This document shows positions 1 through 12,384 of a stretch of 64,000 nt of DNA, in pieces. The translations under genes and the position numbers were made by a program. Source of the stretch: Saccopteryx bilineata (taxonomy: Eukaryota; Chordata; Mammalia; Chiroptera; Emballonuridae). Every line of letters starts with the position of its first letter. The first letter of the stretch is position 1. The DNA lies in NCBI RefSeq assembly GCF_036850765.1, contig NC_089495.1, positions 117,451,033 through 117,515,032 on the forward strand, in the 5' to 3' direction. The notes under the pieces were generated by a model. It searched no databases. It was not told the DNA's origin and was given only the letters and a program-made list of their open reading frames with translations.

Positions 1-124
1 GGAAAGCGCGGCGGAGGGGTGGAGAAGCAAATGGGCGCTTCTCCTGTGTGCCCTGGCCGGGAATCGAACCCGGGTCCTCCGCACGCTAGGCCGACGCTCT
101 ACCGCTGAGCCAACCGGCCAGGGC
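1..124 (-). mobile_element. Family A tRNA-derived SINE (Rhin-1-like), cut by window edge
   Basis: Reverse complement of a SINE head. The tRNA-like A box (ggttggctcagcggtagagc) and B box (gggttcgattcc) lie at its right end, followed leftwards by the cacaggagaagcgcccattt body. It carries the ccgccgcgctttcc variant of the young A1 subgroup. The rest of the element lies outside the window. Confidence 0.93.
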
Positions 125-2083
125 TCACCCCAGTATCTTATAGCTTGGCCTAAGCAAGCAGTTTTATTGTGAATAAAGTCTGGAAAGTTTCTATCAGTGC
201 CTATGGTCAGGGCAAACAGACAAGTGGGTGAACAGTGAGAAGGCTGGCAAATTACTAGTTTTCTTATGATTATAAATTTTAAATACTAATGCTACAATTC
301 TATCAAGCTGTCTAGTGCATCAGAAATAAAAGAACTCTCAGTTAAATTTAAGTAATAGCTTGAGGGATCATGGAGTCTGAAAGATAATTACAAATATTAC
401 AAATCTTACATCACTTGCCTTCAAGACAAGAGTGAAGCTTCAGGAGTTAAATAGGGATTAGAATAATACTGAATGGTTGACCAGAAACAGAAACAAAATG
501 ACTGTAATAACTGCTTTCTGCACCTCCCCACCAGGGTTAAAATAAAACCAATTGAAGAAAAGTGCAGTATCATGTCATAAATTAGAAAAAAAATACAAAA
601 GACATCAACCATCTCATCCATCAAAGTTTAGATTTTAACCATGTCACTTAATTTAAATGGGAATGGTATTTTATAATGGTAAAAAAAAAAAATGCAGTGA
701 AAAAGGACACGTTTAATTACTTCAGAGAGAATGGCAAAATCTTTGTGTTTAAAACCACAATTTAGAAACATTGTGAATAATAGCCTCTAAATGCCCAGTA
801 AAGTTGGAAATCTTATGTGTTCTCTCTCACAAAGGGCATTTTCACAGCCTCTAGCAGGGAAGAAAGTAGCCACCCCCATTCTCCCTCCTTACAGGGCATT
901 TGCCTCTGGGGGAAGGATCACTTCTCTCTGATACATTGGCACACTTATACTCTCTAAGAGGGCTGCGTTTCCTTCAGTTGTGGACATACTAGACAAGGCA
1001 GGCACTCCTTGTCTAGAAAGATAATACGGAAGGACGGTAAGTAGCCACCTGGAGGAAGCTGTGGGACAGTAGTTTCTCTTGACACTAAAGACTGCAGCCT
1101 ACCCAAAGTATAGAAAATCAGATCAAACACATTAATGGGGCCTCTGGTGACTGACTTTCCCATGGCAGGCAAGCAAGGTTAGGTTCAATCTCTGCTTTAG
1201 AAAGTCCTTATACATATTCACGGTATGTAAGGGGGAAGTATCGTTCTCCATACGGTCTATACTAAGATCAGCTTAACAGAAGTTTCTTGGGATTCGGTAA
1301 GAAAGTAGTTAAAGCAGTTCCCACCCTCACCTAGGATCCCATCTTTGGAAACTCATTTCTGCGATGGACAGATGTAGAGAGACAAGCCAGATGCAGACGT
1401 ACGGGGAGGAGACTGGCTCCCGATGGCGTGAGAACCCCCACGTACGCAGGTCCGCCCCCACGTGGAAACACCTGGTAGGCTGGCTGACGTGTTAGGAACT
1501 GCGTTGAAGAATAGAAGCAACTAAAAGATCCCACGCAGGTACCAACAACTCACCTGAGTTCACACACGAGGGATACCCACGCATTCAAAGAGGCCCACAT
1601 GTACCTTTGAGAATCTTGAACGAGGCAAAGGTGAAGTCCACAAGTGCCTAGACAGCCTTAGTTACACACTGCATGCTGGCTAGAGAATGTCCTCTAAATA
1701 AGGAATGTTTTACTTCTCTAACCTCTTTTTTAAACCAGGCAGGAGAAAAACACTCTCAGGCAGAGGCCTCTTAACTCATCTCTACTCTATATTCAATTGT
1801 TCTGAACTACTGCAGAGATGGGCAAGTGTGTCTAGAAGAATCCACTACGAGCAGTAGATGCTCTGCAGGTTCTTCCCTATTCTGATGACAAAGAGAAGCT
1901 TCCTTTCACCTCGGCAAAGGTACAGAGCCTCCAAAGGGAACAGTATTGGTCTCTGGGGCTCCATGCAAGAGAGAGCCAGAAAACACAGTTAGTGTTAGAG
2001 ACTTTCTGCATGTGGCATAAGACCAATGGCCAAAATGACAAGACTTGCAATTCTGGCTCTCTAACTCTCTAACATGTTGCTCT
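125..2083. other. Unique sequence, no gene recognised
   Basis: Mixed-composition DNA with only short chance open frames of under 100 codons that resemble nothing I know. I see no splice-flanked conserved exon and no clear repeat. Confidence 0.5.
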
Positions 2084-2458
2084 TTTTTCTTCTTCTTCTT
2101 TTCCAAATGAGAGGAGGGAAGATAGAGTGATAGACTCCCACATGCGCCCTGACTGGGACCCACTGGGCAACCTCTGTCTTGAGCCGATGCTCTGCCCATC
2201 TAGGGCCATGCTCATAACTGAGTTTTTTTTAGCACCTGGGGTGGAGGCTACACTGAGTCATCCTCAGTGCTTGGGGTCAACATGCTCGAATCAATAAAGC
2301 CATGGCTACTGGAGAGAAAGAGAGAAAGAGAGAGAGAGAGAAGGAGGAGAGGTAGAGAAGCAGATGGTCACTTCTCCTGTGTGCCCTGACCTAGAATCAA
2401 ACCCGGGACATCCAAACACTGAGCTGATGCTCTACCACTGAGCCAACCAGCCAGGGTC
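2084..2458 (-). mobile_element. Diverged family A SINE
   Basis: Older, mutated family A copy: a T-rich start (the inverted A-tail), a GAGA-rich internal stretch near 2310-2345, and a tRNA-like head ending ccaaccagccagggtc. An imperfect target duplication around gttgctctt flanks it near 2077 and 2465. Confidence 0.85.
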
Positions 2459-2473
2459 CGACAAGTTGCTCTT

Positions 2474-3561
2474 ACATGTTCATATGCTCTGAGTTGGACG
2501 GAACCCTCCGAGAATATTGAGGTTATCAATGGCTGCTGAGTCAACTCTCACCTCAATGCATGGATAATCTTTCTCCTGTCTCCATCAGTGGGTGTCCAGC
2601 TTCCCCTCGGGCCCCTCTGCTGCCTGGGGTTTCACCACCCTCTGTCTCCTGGTTTTGAAGCTTTGAACATCTTAATTAGCCTCTAGCTTGTCCGCGTGGG
2701 TGAGCTAAACACAGCATTTCTGGTATGACTGATGACTAACGCCCACTTCCTATAGAAACATAATGATTTCCACACTTCACAGCAGCATGGCAGGGAAACC
2801 CAGACGTGGGCTCCTGGCAGGGCGGGCTGGTCTGCAACTCCCCGGCTGCACGCTCCAAGAAGCACTAAGGTCCATCCTCCTTTCTATGCCACCTGGTTTC
2901 AAAGTCGCTCCGGACACTGTAATGAAGTTCTCATCCTTCGTGGCCGTGGAGTTTGGGACCACTGTTACCTCCTTACGCTGCATATGCAATATGTCTGGAA
3001 TAAAAGTAGTCAGCTAAAAATCTCTAAACCATAGTGTTTAAAAATTAAAGTATGTAGCAGACTGACTATAAGCAAAGACATCCTTTGGAGTGACTTGGTG
3101 AAGAGTATAAAGTCCCAGAAACTGAGATTATTTTTTTAAAGTACAGCAGCATGTGTCTACACCTGGCATCCAGACTGGCCCAGCACAGCGTTCAGGACAC
3201 CCAGCTGAGCACTCCAGCTGGCACCCACGTGTTCCTGCCTGGCCTGGCTGCTCACTGTGAAACTAACAGGAACCAGCTCCGGAGGCCCAACTTCGGGCTT
3301 TTACGTAACATCTGCAGAAGGCTTTATGGCACCAGGATTTCTGTGCTGACTCCTCAGTAGTCAACCCTCAGATTTACTGTTTTGATAACACAACTGATTT
3401 TCTCCAAATGGTTCCCTTTTTCCAAATAGTCAAATAAATGTTCATTTTCCCCTCCCGAACAGTCGAGAGTAATAGGGAAGTCCAGGGGTCGGGCGGCTTT
3501 TCTGTAGGAGATTGCCTGGTGAGCCAGTGTCTGATGGGACCAAGGTGTAATGACCACCATT
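2474..3561. other. Unique sequence, no gene recognised
   Basis: The longest frame here (2763-3017, + strand, 84 codons) has no recognisable motif and an overlapping open frame on the other strand, so I treat it as chance. No repeat is evident. Confidence 0.45.
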
Positions 3562-3576
3562 ATGAGAAAGTATCTT

Positions 3577-3978
3577 TTTTTTTTTTTTGTATTTTTCTGA
3601 AGCTGGAAATGGGGAGGCAGTCAGACAGACTCCCGCATACGCCCGACCGGGATCCACCCGGCATGCCCACCAGGGGTGATGCTCTGCCCACCAGGGGGCG
3701 ATGCTCTGCCCCTCGGGGTGGGGGGAGGGCGCTCTGTCGCGACCAGAGCCACTCTAGTGCCTGGGGCAGAGGCCAAGGAGCCATCCCCAGCGCCCAGGCC
3801 ATCTTTTGCTCCAATGGAGCCTCAGCTGCGGGAGGGGAAGAGAGAGACAGAGAGGAAGGAGAGGGGGACGGGTGGAGAAGCAGATGGGCGCTTCTCCTGT
3901 GTGCCCTGGCCGGGAATCAAACCCGGGACTTCCGCACGCCAGGCCGATGCTCTACCACTGAGCCAACCGGCCAGGGCC
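3577..3978 (-). mobile_element. Family A SINE, full length
   Basis: Nearly complete copy in reverse: T-run, gtatttttctgaagctgg, two inverted gggcg/ccaccaggggg boxes, then the tRNA-like head. The exact 15 bp target duplication atgagaaagtatctt lies at 3562-3576 and 3979-3993. It carries the A2 variant (ctccccct...ccttcc). Confidence 0.96.
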
Positions 3979-3993
3979 ATGAGAAAGTATCTT

Positions 3994-6251
3994 AAGACTG
4001 ACAAGTGAAGCAAACCACTTCACAGAACACAACAGAATTTGTTATCGGTTAGTTTACTCACAGGAGGACTGCGTTGGAGCGGAAGAGAAGACCCAGCCTT
4101 CTGTGAACCTTATTCTCTACTAACAGACTCTCGTTATAGTACATTTTTTTTATAATTCATATTCTAATGATTGACAAGAAAAAGAAAAAAGAAGGCAGTA
4201 GCACCGAGGGCCATACCATGATTGTTTGTAATTGACACCAGCACCCGTTTGCTATTGGCTCGGTTGACATGCCATTATGGCTATTACTATCAAAAAATAT
4301 TCAGGGCTACATGTTAAGGAATACAGATAATCATCAACTAGAAAACTTTGATATGCTTCTTAAGGACAGAAAGGTTCATCCAAGGTCACACAGCATGAAA
4401 CTTAAAAAATGACATGAACTCTGGAACGCAGAGATGAAGCTGGTTCTGTTCACACCGACACACCCATGTTCCCACTGTCTTCTGTCACCCCTGAGTGTTC
4501 TCAGCCAGCTCACCGTGCGGCGTCTGAGTTCCAGTCCTGGGAGAAAGGAGAAAAAGAGGGAGGCCTCCAGACACCAGGCAACAAAGGTTGCTTTGTGCCT
4601 TGTTCTACAAGATCTTCATTTCCTGAAGCTGATCTCAGTCTCTTCTTCTTCCCACGTCAATTGCTCCACACCTTGCCATTGTCCCCTGAGGTGGGTTGAC
4701 AACCACTGCTGAATTTTTTCATTACACAATGTTTCCTGAGGGTCCTCAATTAATTCTTAAATTCTTCCTTGAGGGTGTTCATGTATTTGCACATTCTTTC
4801 TATAGTTTTGGCCAACAGGAATTGATAGCTTTGGACTTTAATGCATACCCCACAGTGTGGATAGGGTGACTGGAATATCAAAGGCCTTCATATTGTCTAT
4901 TAAAAACAGATTAGTTAGCATTCCTCGTTTTATCCTCTCTGAGAACACGGGAACACGAGGCCTTGAAATGCCAGTGGTTTCTGGACGATGGCGGAGGTCA
5001 AAAGGGCATGGTATAGAGAAAGAGGGCTCTCAAGCTGGGTGCTGTGTACAACTGAGTGTTGCAAAAACGCCAAGAACATTGTCTGTAATCAGCTACACTG
5101 TAAGTCAAGACCCTTCTTTTCTAGGTACCATTGACCTCTCAATAAGGCCAGTCACGCCATTTTAGCTGAATGCAAGTAACCAGGCAGGAGATTTCTGTTT
5201 TTAGGGACTGAGACTGGGAATTTGCAACCCTGTTTACTAAGCCAGGCAGCATTGCCTCAAAACAACATAATCACGTATCCTTTCGACGCTTTGAAGTTCA
5301 TCTTGTCTTTCCGAAGATCTAAAATACAATGGTAGTTGGTGGGTCTAAAACATAATTGTAATTCCTGGTAAGCTTGTTTTCCCCATAAAAGCCTACGCTC
5401 TTCAGAGTTAAAACTTATCGCTGAGGGTAGCCTGTTTCTTCTGTGATTGTCCTTAGCTGTTTGCTCAAGATCTGCTGCTACTTTGTTGGCCGAGGCAGCC
5501 TCACCAACAATCTTAATCTTTTTCAAAGTGAAGTAAAATGGAGAAGCTCCCCTTGGCTGGCTGTGGGCTTCTTCTCATCAGAAAACTGTGTGCGTTTAGT
5601 AGGAGGTTTGAACAAATTGCAGATGTTGGGGCCCTTTCTCTTAATGAATCACTGTTGTCAGACGCATGTGTGCCCCACATCATCCAGCCCAAAGGTGATA
5701 CCTTCTTAGTCTTCACCAAAGTCTGACCATGCTGATAGACTGAGTGTACAAATGGACAATGGCTGGACCATGCAGAAAAGTAGAACTCTGCCCCACAACC
5801 TATAGCAAGCTTCCCAAGAAACCAACCCCTTTTCTATAATAACCAGCCAGGAAGCCAGCCCGCTCTAGGGCAGCCTTGCAGAAAACCAGACTGCTATCTC
5901 TAGTAACCATCCAGGAAGCAAAACAATAACCCCTATAACAATCAACTCCAAATGGCCAAGACTTGATTAATAACTGACAACTTCCACAATTTTCCCCCTG
6001 CTTCCAACTTAGGAGCAACCAGAGAAAATCAAATATGCACCTTAACCAATCACATGCCCACTTCCAGCAATGCCATATCAATAATCAGAGTACACCCAAC
6101 ATGGTGCAGGAAATAGACTTACTTTTATCCATTACAGTTATGACAACATCGCCAATCTCACACTCTGAGCCTATGCTCCCTGGGGGGATTCACAGGCATA
6201 ACAGCATGCATCATCTAAATTTTTCTTTCTTTCTCTCTCTTTTTTCCAAAG
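3994..6251. other. Mostly unique; weak MIR-like trace
   Basis: About 4375-4470 reads like the inverted MIR core (aaggtcacacagc). 5800-6130 contains CCAAT-like and stop-rich sequence that might be an old LTR, but I cannot prove it. No gene recognised. Confidence 0.4.
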
Positions 6252-7044
6252 TGCATCTGTTAATTTCCTGTGACTGTCAGAACAAATCACTACAAAGATA
6301 GTGGCTTAAAAACGACCAAATTTATTCACCCACAATTCTAGAGGCCAGAGGTCTGATACTAAGGCCCTGTAGGGTCACAGTTCCTTTGAAGGCTCTCAGA
6401 ATTTTGTTCTTGGCTTTATCCAGCTTCTCGTGGCTCTCAGCTTCCCAGGGCCTGTGGTCAAACCACTGGGGTCTCTGCCTCCATCTACTCATGGACTTCT
6501 CTATTTTTTTTTTTTTTTACAGAGAGAGAGAGTCAGAGAGAGGGATAGACAGGGACAGACAGACAGAAATGGAGAGATGAGAAGCATCAATCATTAGTTT
6601 TTCGTTGCGCGTTGCGGCACCTTAGTTGTTCATTGATTGCTTGCGCATATGTGCCTTGACCGCAGGCCTTCAGCAGACTGAGTAACCCCTTGCTGGAGCC
6701 AGCGACCTTGGGCTCAAGCCAGTGAGCTTTTGTTCAAACCAGATGAGCTCGTGCTCAAGCTGGCGACCTCGGGGTCTCGAACCTGGGTCCTTCCACATCC
6801 CAGTCCGACGCTCTATCCACTGCGCCACCACCTGGTCAGGCACACACATGGACTTTTCTATGTGTCTATGCTATCTTCTTTGGCCTCTCTCCTCTGGGGA
6901 CATTTGTGATGGCATTTTAGGTTCCCCTGAATGATCCAAGGTGATCTCATCTCAAGATCCTTAATTCTATCTGCAAGGATGCTTTTTCTAAATAAAGTAA
7001 TATTTCCAAGTTGATATTTTTCAGTGGCCATTCAACCTACTACA
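6252..7044 (-). mobile_element. MLT1-type ERVL-MaLR solo LTR, split by a SINE
   Basis: 6252-6504 and 6843-7044 together match the antisense of an MLT1 LTR: ttaatttcctgtgactg, caaatttattcacccacaattctagagg, then gatctcatctcaagatcc and the terminal ttcaacctactaca. The LTR is ancient and diverged, with no internal retroviral coding sequence beside it. A family B SINE interrupts it, so the LTR is older than that SINE. Confidence 0.75.
6505..6842 (-). mobile_element. Family B tRNA-derived SINE inside the MLT1 LTR
   Basis: Reverse copy: T-run, acagagagagagagtcagagag, catcaatcattagtttttc, then a tRNA-like head ending ctatccactgcgccaccacc-tggtcaggc. The target duplication is catggactt(c/t)tctat on both sides, within the LTR. 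Confidence 0.92.
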
Positions 7045-7233
7045 GCATGTACAACACAGTTATAGGACAAGCCATTCTTGAGAATTTTTGTTAGGAACTT
7101 TGTTGTTAATTCCCATTCAAAGCCCTTCCATGACTCCTTGTTGCTCTTGGAGAGCACCATGGGCATAGCCTATAAGTTCCCTGAGTACCCCAGCTTCTCT
7201 CTTCCTTCCTCTGGACACGTTATTTTAGCTTCT

Positions 7234-7642
7234 TTCTTTCTTTCTTTTTTTTTTTTTTGCATTTTTCTGAAGCTGGAAACAGGGAGAGACAGTCAGACAG
7301 ACTCCCGCATGCGCCCGACTGGGATCCACCCGGCACGCCCACCAGGGGCGAAGCTCTGCTCACCAGGGGGCGATGCTCTGCCCATCCTGGGCGTCGCCAC
7401 ATTGCGACCAGAGCCACTCTAGTGCCTGAGGCAGAGGCCACAGAGCCATCCCCAGCGCCCGGGCCATCTTTGCTCCAGTGGAGCCTTGGCTGCGGGAGGG
7501 GAAGAGAGAGACAGAGAGGAAAGCGCGGCGGAGGGGTGGAAAAGCAAATGGGCGCGTCTCCTGTGTGCCCTGGCCGGGAATTGAACCCGGGTCCTCAGCA
7601 CGCTAGGCCGACACTCTACCGCTGAGCCAACCTGCCAGGGCC
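7234..7642 (-). mobile_element. Family A SINE, young A1 subgroup
   Basis: Full-length reverse copy with a TTTC-rich tail and an intact tRNA-like head. It carries the cgcggcgg and acgctaggcc A1 variants. Target duplication tattttagcttctt at about 7220-7233 and 7643-7655. Confidence 0.96.
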
Positions 7643-7655
7643 TATTTTAGCTTCT

Positions 7656-9401
7656 TATATGGCCTAAGTATCCTCCTGCTCTGGAAATTAGAACATGAAT
7701 TTCTCTGTACAAGAAACCGTTCCTTCCTACTGCCACCTCACCTGTTTAACTTCTGCTCATACTTCCTTGCTTAGCTTAAATTTATTTACTTTGCAATTAT
7801 TTACCAAATCCCTGATGTTTGGGTGCCAGGATACTATAATCAATAAATGGAAGACAGGGCACCTTCTGTCATGGAGTTTATATGTTTATATTCTATTAGA
7901 GGAAGTGGGTCTTCACAATAACAAAGACAAGAATAAGAGTTAATTTTGCAGTGCTTTGTCAAGAATTAAAAGGATAGTGTGACCGTGAGTGGCTGAGTGG
8001 TCACAGAAGATCTCTGGGAGTAGAGGACATGGAAGGTAAGCTCTGAACATGGGAAGGAGTCAGCCTGGGTAGATTAGAGAAAAGAGGGAGGCTGATTAGT
8101 CAAAACTGGGAAGACTGAGTGAGGGATTTAGATTTTGAGCCAAGCAAGATAGAAAGTCATGGAAGCAGATTTGAGAGTCTAAAAGATTGCTGACTGCTGT
8201 GTGATGAAAGATTTCAGAGCGGTGAATCTAGGCACGACAGGGTGGTGCTTGGACAAGGGTGGAGGGCATGGGAGTGGACAGAAGAGAATAACTTAGGACA
8301 TGATGTGGAGGTGGGGCCACAAGGTTTGAGGATGGAATGGAAGGGGCTGGGAGTGGACAGGACACTCCCAGCTTACATTATCCTTGGCAGGTGTACCTCT
8401 GAGTCCTGCGGAGTGGTCTGCACAGTGCCTTGTGTGTTGAAGGCAGGAGAACAAGAGTTGACCTAAACCTATGGTCTTCCTTTAGGATAAAGGACATTTT
8501 CCTGCTCTGTTAAAATGCAGAATCTTTGTCATTCCCTTGAACTACTGAATTAGAATCACTAGAAGTGGGAGCGGGGCTGTTAAGACATCCCCATATGGCC
8601 CTGCTGGTGTGGGTCTACACACCAGGCATCATTTGCTATTCCCTGATATACAGATAAGAAAATTACTAGAGGAAACCCAGAGGTTCCGAGTTTGAAGTAA
8701 TTATGCAATGAAAGCAGACTTTGGAAGAATAAGGGTTCACATTTATTAACTGCTCATGGCCACCTGTTTTTTATTAGCTATAAAATAGAAAGGATATGAA
8801 AAATAGATATGAAATAAGAAATTACCCAAGAACCAAAAGTCCAGAAATGGGTATGAATTTCTCCTAGAGAAAAGTAAAGGAAATAATAAAAAAAGCAACA
8901 ACAATAAAAACAGAACATAGAGGTGTAAACTGAAATAAAAACTGATAATTCTCTCCTTGAATAATGCCTGCCTTTATCCCACCCACGTGGAAACAAGAAT
9001 AAGTGAACAGCTTTGGTCCGGCGGGTCTAGCCAGGAGTGAGAGGTTCAGGGCTCAGGAGGTCTGGTAGGGGCTCACTGGAAGGGTGAAGGTGTAGGGTTT
9101 CTGGGCGGCACACAGGCATGAAACCCTACCCGTAGGTGTGTCATTCACAAAGGGTAAGGTTTTGTCCTGAACTGTCTTGTGGCCCCTTAATGAGATTAGG
9201 ACTAGACAGAGTTTAGATGATAATGAGGTCCACTCTTCTCCCATTAAAACATAGCCACAGGTTCTGTGTTGTCCAATAGTTTGGCCATTTTGCTCTTGGA
9301 AGCCCTGAATACCCCTGCTGACTGGTCCACAGACCAGCAACCTTAACATCACCTATGGAATCTCAGAGCCTACCCCATATAGACCTACTAAATCAGGATG
9401 T
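7656..9401. other. Old, diverged repeat traces in otherwise unique DNA
   Basis: 7780-8370 has words typical of an ancient LINE-like repeat (gtgccagg, catggagtttat, ctctgggagtagaggacatgg). 8500-8650 resembles a hAT-Charlie remnant. All are too diverged to place firmly. No gene recognised. Confidence 0.35.
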
Positions 9402-9800
9402 GCTTTTTTTATTAAAGTGAGAGGAGGGAGATAGAGAGACAGACTCCTACATATGCCCTGACTGGGATTCACCTGGCAAACCTCTGTCTAGAGCTGATTC
9501 TCAAATCAACTGAGCTATCCTTAGTGTCTAAGGCTGATGCTCAGACCAACTGAGCTCTCCTCAGCTTCCGGGGCCTACACTTGAACCAATCGAGCCACCA
9601 GCTGAGAGAGGGGAAGGGGGTGGCAGTAGGAGGGGAAGAGAAGCAGATGGTCACTACTCCTGTGTGCCCTAACCGGGGGTTAAACCCAGGACATCCACAT
9701 GCTGGGCTGATGCTCTATCCACTGAGCCAAACCGGCTAGGGTCAGAATGTGCATTTTACCAACATTCTTGGTGACTCATATTTATCGTAAAGCTTGAGAA
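9310..9800. mobile_element. hAT-Charlie MITE remnant interrupted by a SINE
   Basis: ctggtccacagaccagcaacc, agacctactaaatcagga and, after the SINE, tgtgcattttaccaacattc are the familiar words of a MER5-like hAT-Charlie nonautonomous element. Exact subfamily not determined. Confidence 0.4.
9413..9741 (-). mobile_element. Diverged family A SINE
   Basis: Old reverse copy with the ggaggg-rich body and a head reading ctctatccactgagccaaaccggctaggg. Imperfect target duplication tca(g)ga(t/a)tgtgc at 9402-9412 and 9742-9752. Confidence 0.85.
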
Positions 9801-12384
9801 AAAAATGATCTAGAACCATGGAGGAGCATAATCAAAACAGTGATTTGAGAGCATGTGAAAAAAGAGGAAAAACAACAGGGATTCCAGGCCCAGAGAGTCC
9901 TGGCTCCTCATTGTGATTGTTGTTAATAAACACCACCACAGCTGATTATTAATCTGACTCGCAAAAAAGAATGAAGAAACAGGGCAATGGCTGGTAAATA
10001 CACTAGTCACTCTAGAAAGACACAGTCTAACATCTGATTTAGAGAGCAATATTTTATGGTGGTGTTTCTAGACTTTCCTAACGGTAAGATTAACTTGAGA
10101 GTTATATTGTTAAACATTCAACTTGCCAAGCCACTTTTCCAGATGTTTTGATGCCGTGGGTCTGGGAATTTATATATTTACATAAGTACGCTGGGTGGAT
10201 AATATGATTAGAGAAGTTTAGGGGAACTGCTTTGCTGGAAGGCGCAGTTCTAAAGGGCACTGTACGAGGTGCGCCTGGGGACGGCGCGTCATCTGGTCTC
10301 CTAACGCAGAAAACCAGGCTTTGGTTGGAGTAAGAGGCTATGTATGTCTAGAGGAAATTTCCAGAAAATGGCATCCACTCATCCAGATGTTCTGTGAAGA
10401 GAACACGAAGCCTGATTGAAAACAGAAGCTGTCCACCAAGAAGGGTCCCTGCACTGAAAGCAAAGTCAGCTGGGCCTCCTTCTGAGAGAGGACTCCCAGA
10501 CCCCAGTCCTCCCTGGGTACGAGAGACTGTGCTCACTGCCTTCTTGTCTTGAGGTAAAGGCTAGACTTGGGAAAATGATTCTCCAAAGTTCTCTTTGAGC
10601 CTGCACTTTCCTCTTAAGGAGGAAAAAGAATAATTCAGTATAGGGAACTACGAGGGAAAAAATCCTAACAATAAGACCAGGAATTAACATTCAGAGCCCA
10701 GTGCAGAGGAAAGTAATCAGAATGTCATGGTAAATGATGAGCTGAAGTCACAGTGGTTACAAAGGAGTCGAGTGACACAAACAATGACACAAATCTACGT
10801 CTGAGCAAAGTCTCATTGGGATAGAATTTAATTTAGAGGTTTTTGCTTTTAAAGAATAGGGGCAACCACAGGGGTTAATAAAATCAGCCGTTTCAGGGAA
10901 GAAACAGGTGCCACTCCAGTGTGTACGTTGGGCAGAGAACAACAAAAACTCAGAAATTAAATTAAACATTTCCTGCCTAAGACCTTCAAATTCATATTTT
11001 TTAAATATAATTCAGACTTCTGGTTTGTTACCCATAACCTCAAAATTAAAATAAGCACAGCTTGAAAATGCAAAAGTAAGGATTCTATCATCTGAAGAAA
11101 TAAAACTATGGTAATATTTTGGGATTGCTTTTCCATTACAAGTAATTATTATGGAGATAGTAAAAGGTATTCTGTACATAAAATAACAGTATCACCTAAA
11201 GGAGGGAATTAGTTGTGGTGGAAGTTCCCTTAAACACAAGGGGATTGCTGGTAGAGATTTAAAAAGGAATGAGATCTCAAGGAAGCTTTTATTTCCTTCC
11301 GGGGGCGACACTCACAAGAGTGGCAGCTAATCATGATTCCACGCAATGGTTTACATGTTGTTCTAAGTATCAGCAGGCTTTACAATTAATGATTTCTGAG
11401 GATGTTACACAAGTACCTACCCTGAAGAAACAGAAGATGTTAGCAGAAGTTCCCCAGGGTCGCCAGACAGCCATGACGCTTTGTTAAAAGCGTCTGAAGT
11501 GTGCCATCAAGTAGATGCACTGGAAAGTTAAATTAAGTGCTGCATGTAAATGAGTTTTCTGCAGCTCCAGAGAGCCCAGGAAACATTTTTTGCTTTTTTA
11601 AATAACTCAGTATGCGAACCCCAATAATCTGGGATAGTTTTATAGTCTATCAGTAGTTTTGCAGACTGCCCCTCTGCAACAGAGAAAGATGTAACAGAGA
11701 AAGTGAGGTTATTTCATTTAATTATTAAATAGGGTAAAAACACTTAAAACCCAGACACAAAGTTTTGCATGTTTGATGCAAGGAAGAGATGCATTCTAAA
11801 CCTCCACACTTTCCAGAATCAATGTATCCTGAGCTGTTCCAGGATCATCCCCTTAGGTCCTCCTGCAATCCTTGCTGGGAAGGCAACCGTGTTTTCACCT
11901 GGATGCTGACTTCCTAAACCTCAGCTTGCAGTGCAGCTGGAAAGAAATGTTAAGTGGCATCTGTTTTGAGAGAGGGAGTGTTCATCTCAGTGGTTAAATC
12001 CTGCTATCCACAGTGAGCAAACACTTAGGTGACATGCCCATCAAACACAGCTAATGATACTGCACGTTACAGGCTTAGGGGAAATGACAGGCTTTCCAAG
12101 TGCCACAGCTGACTTGTTCGAGTGGGTAAGAAGGTGAGTTAAACCCCTGAAAACAAATGACCCAATTTGAAATGAGTATTCCCAGTGACCATTCATGCTG
12201 CACGGGCACTCTTGTACAACTCTGATGGGTCTTTTGAGTTCAAGGTAGAGCAATTAAAACACTGCACAACTAGACAGGATATATCTTTGGTAACTCGTCT
12301 TGGTCACTGGATTTTTGGCTGCATGATCTGGGTTACTCACAAATCATAAAGGATGCTGTGAAAATGAATAGGTAAGACTGTCAG
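9753..12384. other. Unique sequence, no gene recognised
   Basis: AT-rich to neutral DNA. No domain, splice-like exon or RNA gene could be supported. Short frames such as 11269-11487 (+) show no motif. Confidence 0.45.

Noticed and set aside
3438..4008. Overlapping frames of 110-185 codons, like others at 7257-7625, 20618-21091, 21855-22520, 25030-25617, 30700-31223 and 57965-58405
   Set aside because: All lie across family A SINEs and repeat the same translated SINE words (for example [16 protein letters not shown]). They are repeat shadows, not genes.
5800..6130. Possible LTR
   Set aside because: Suggestive CCAAT-like words only; no ends, no TATA or signal pair, no second copy.
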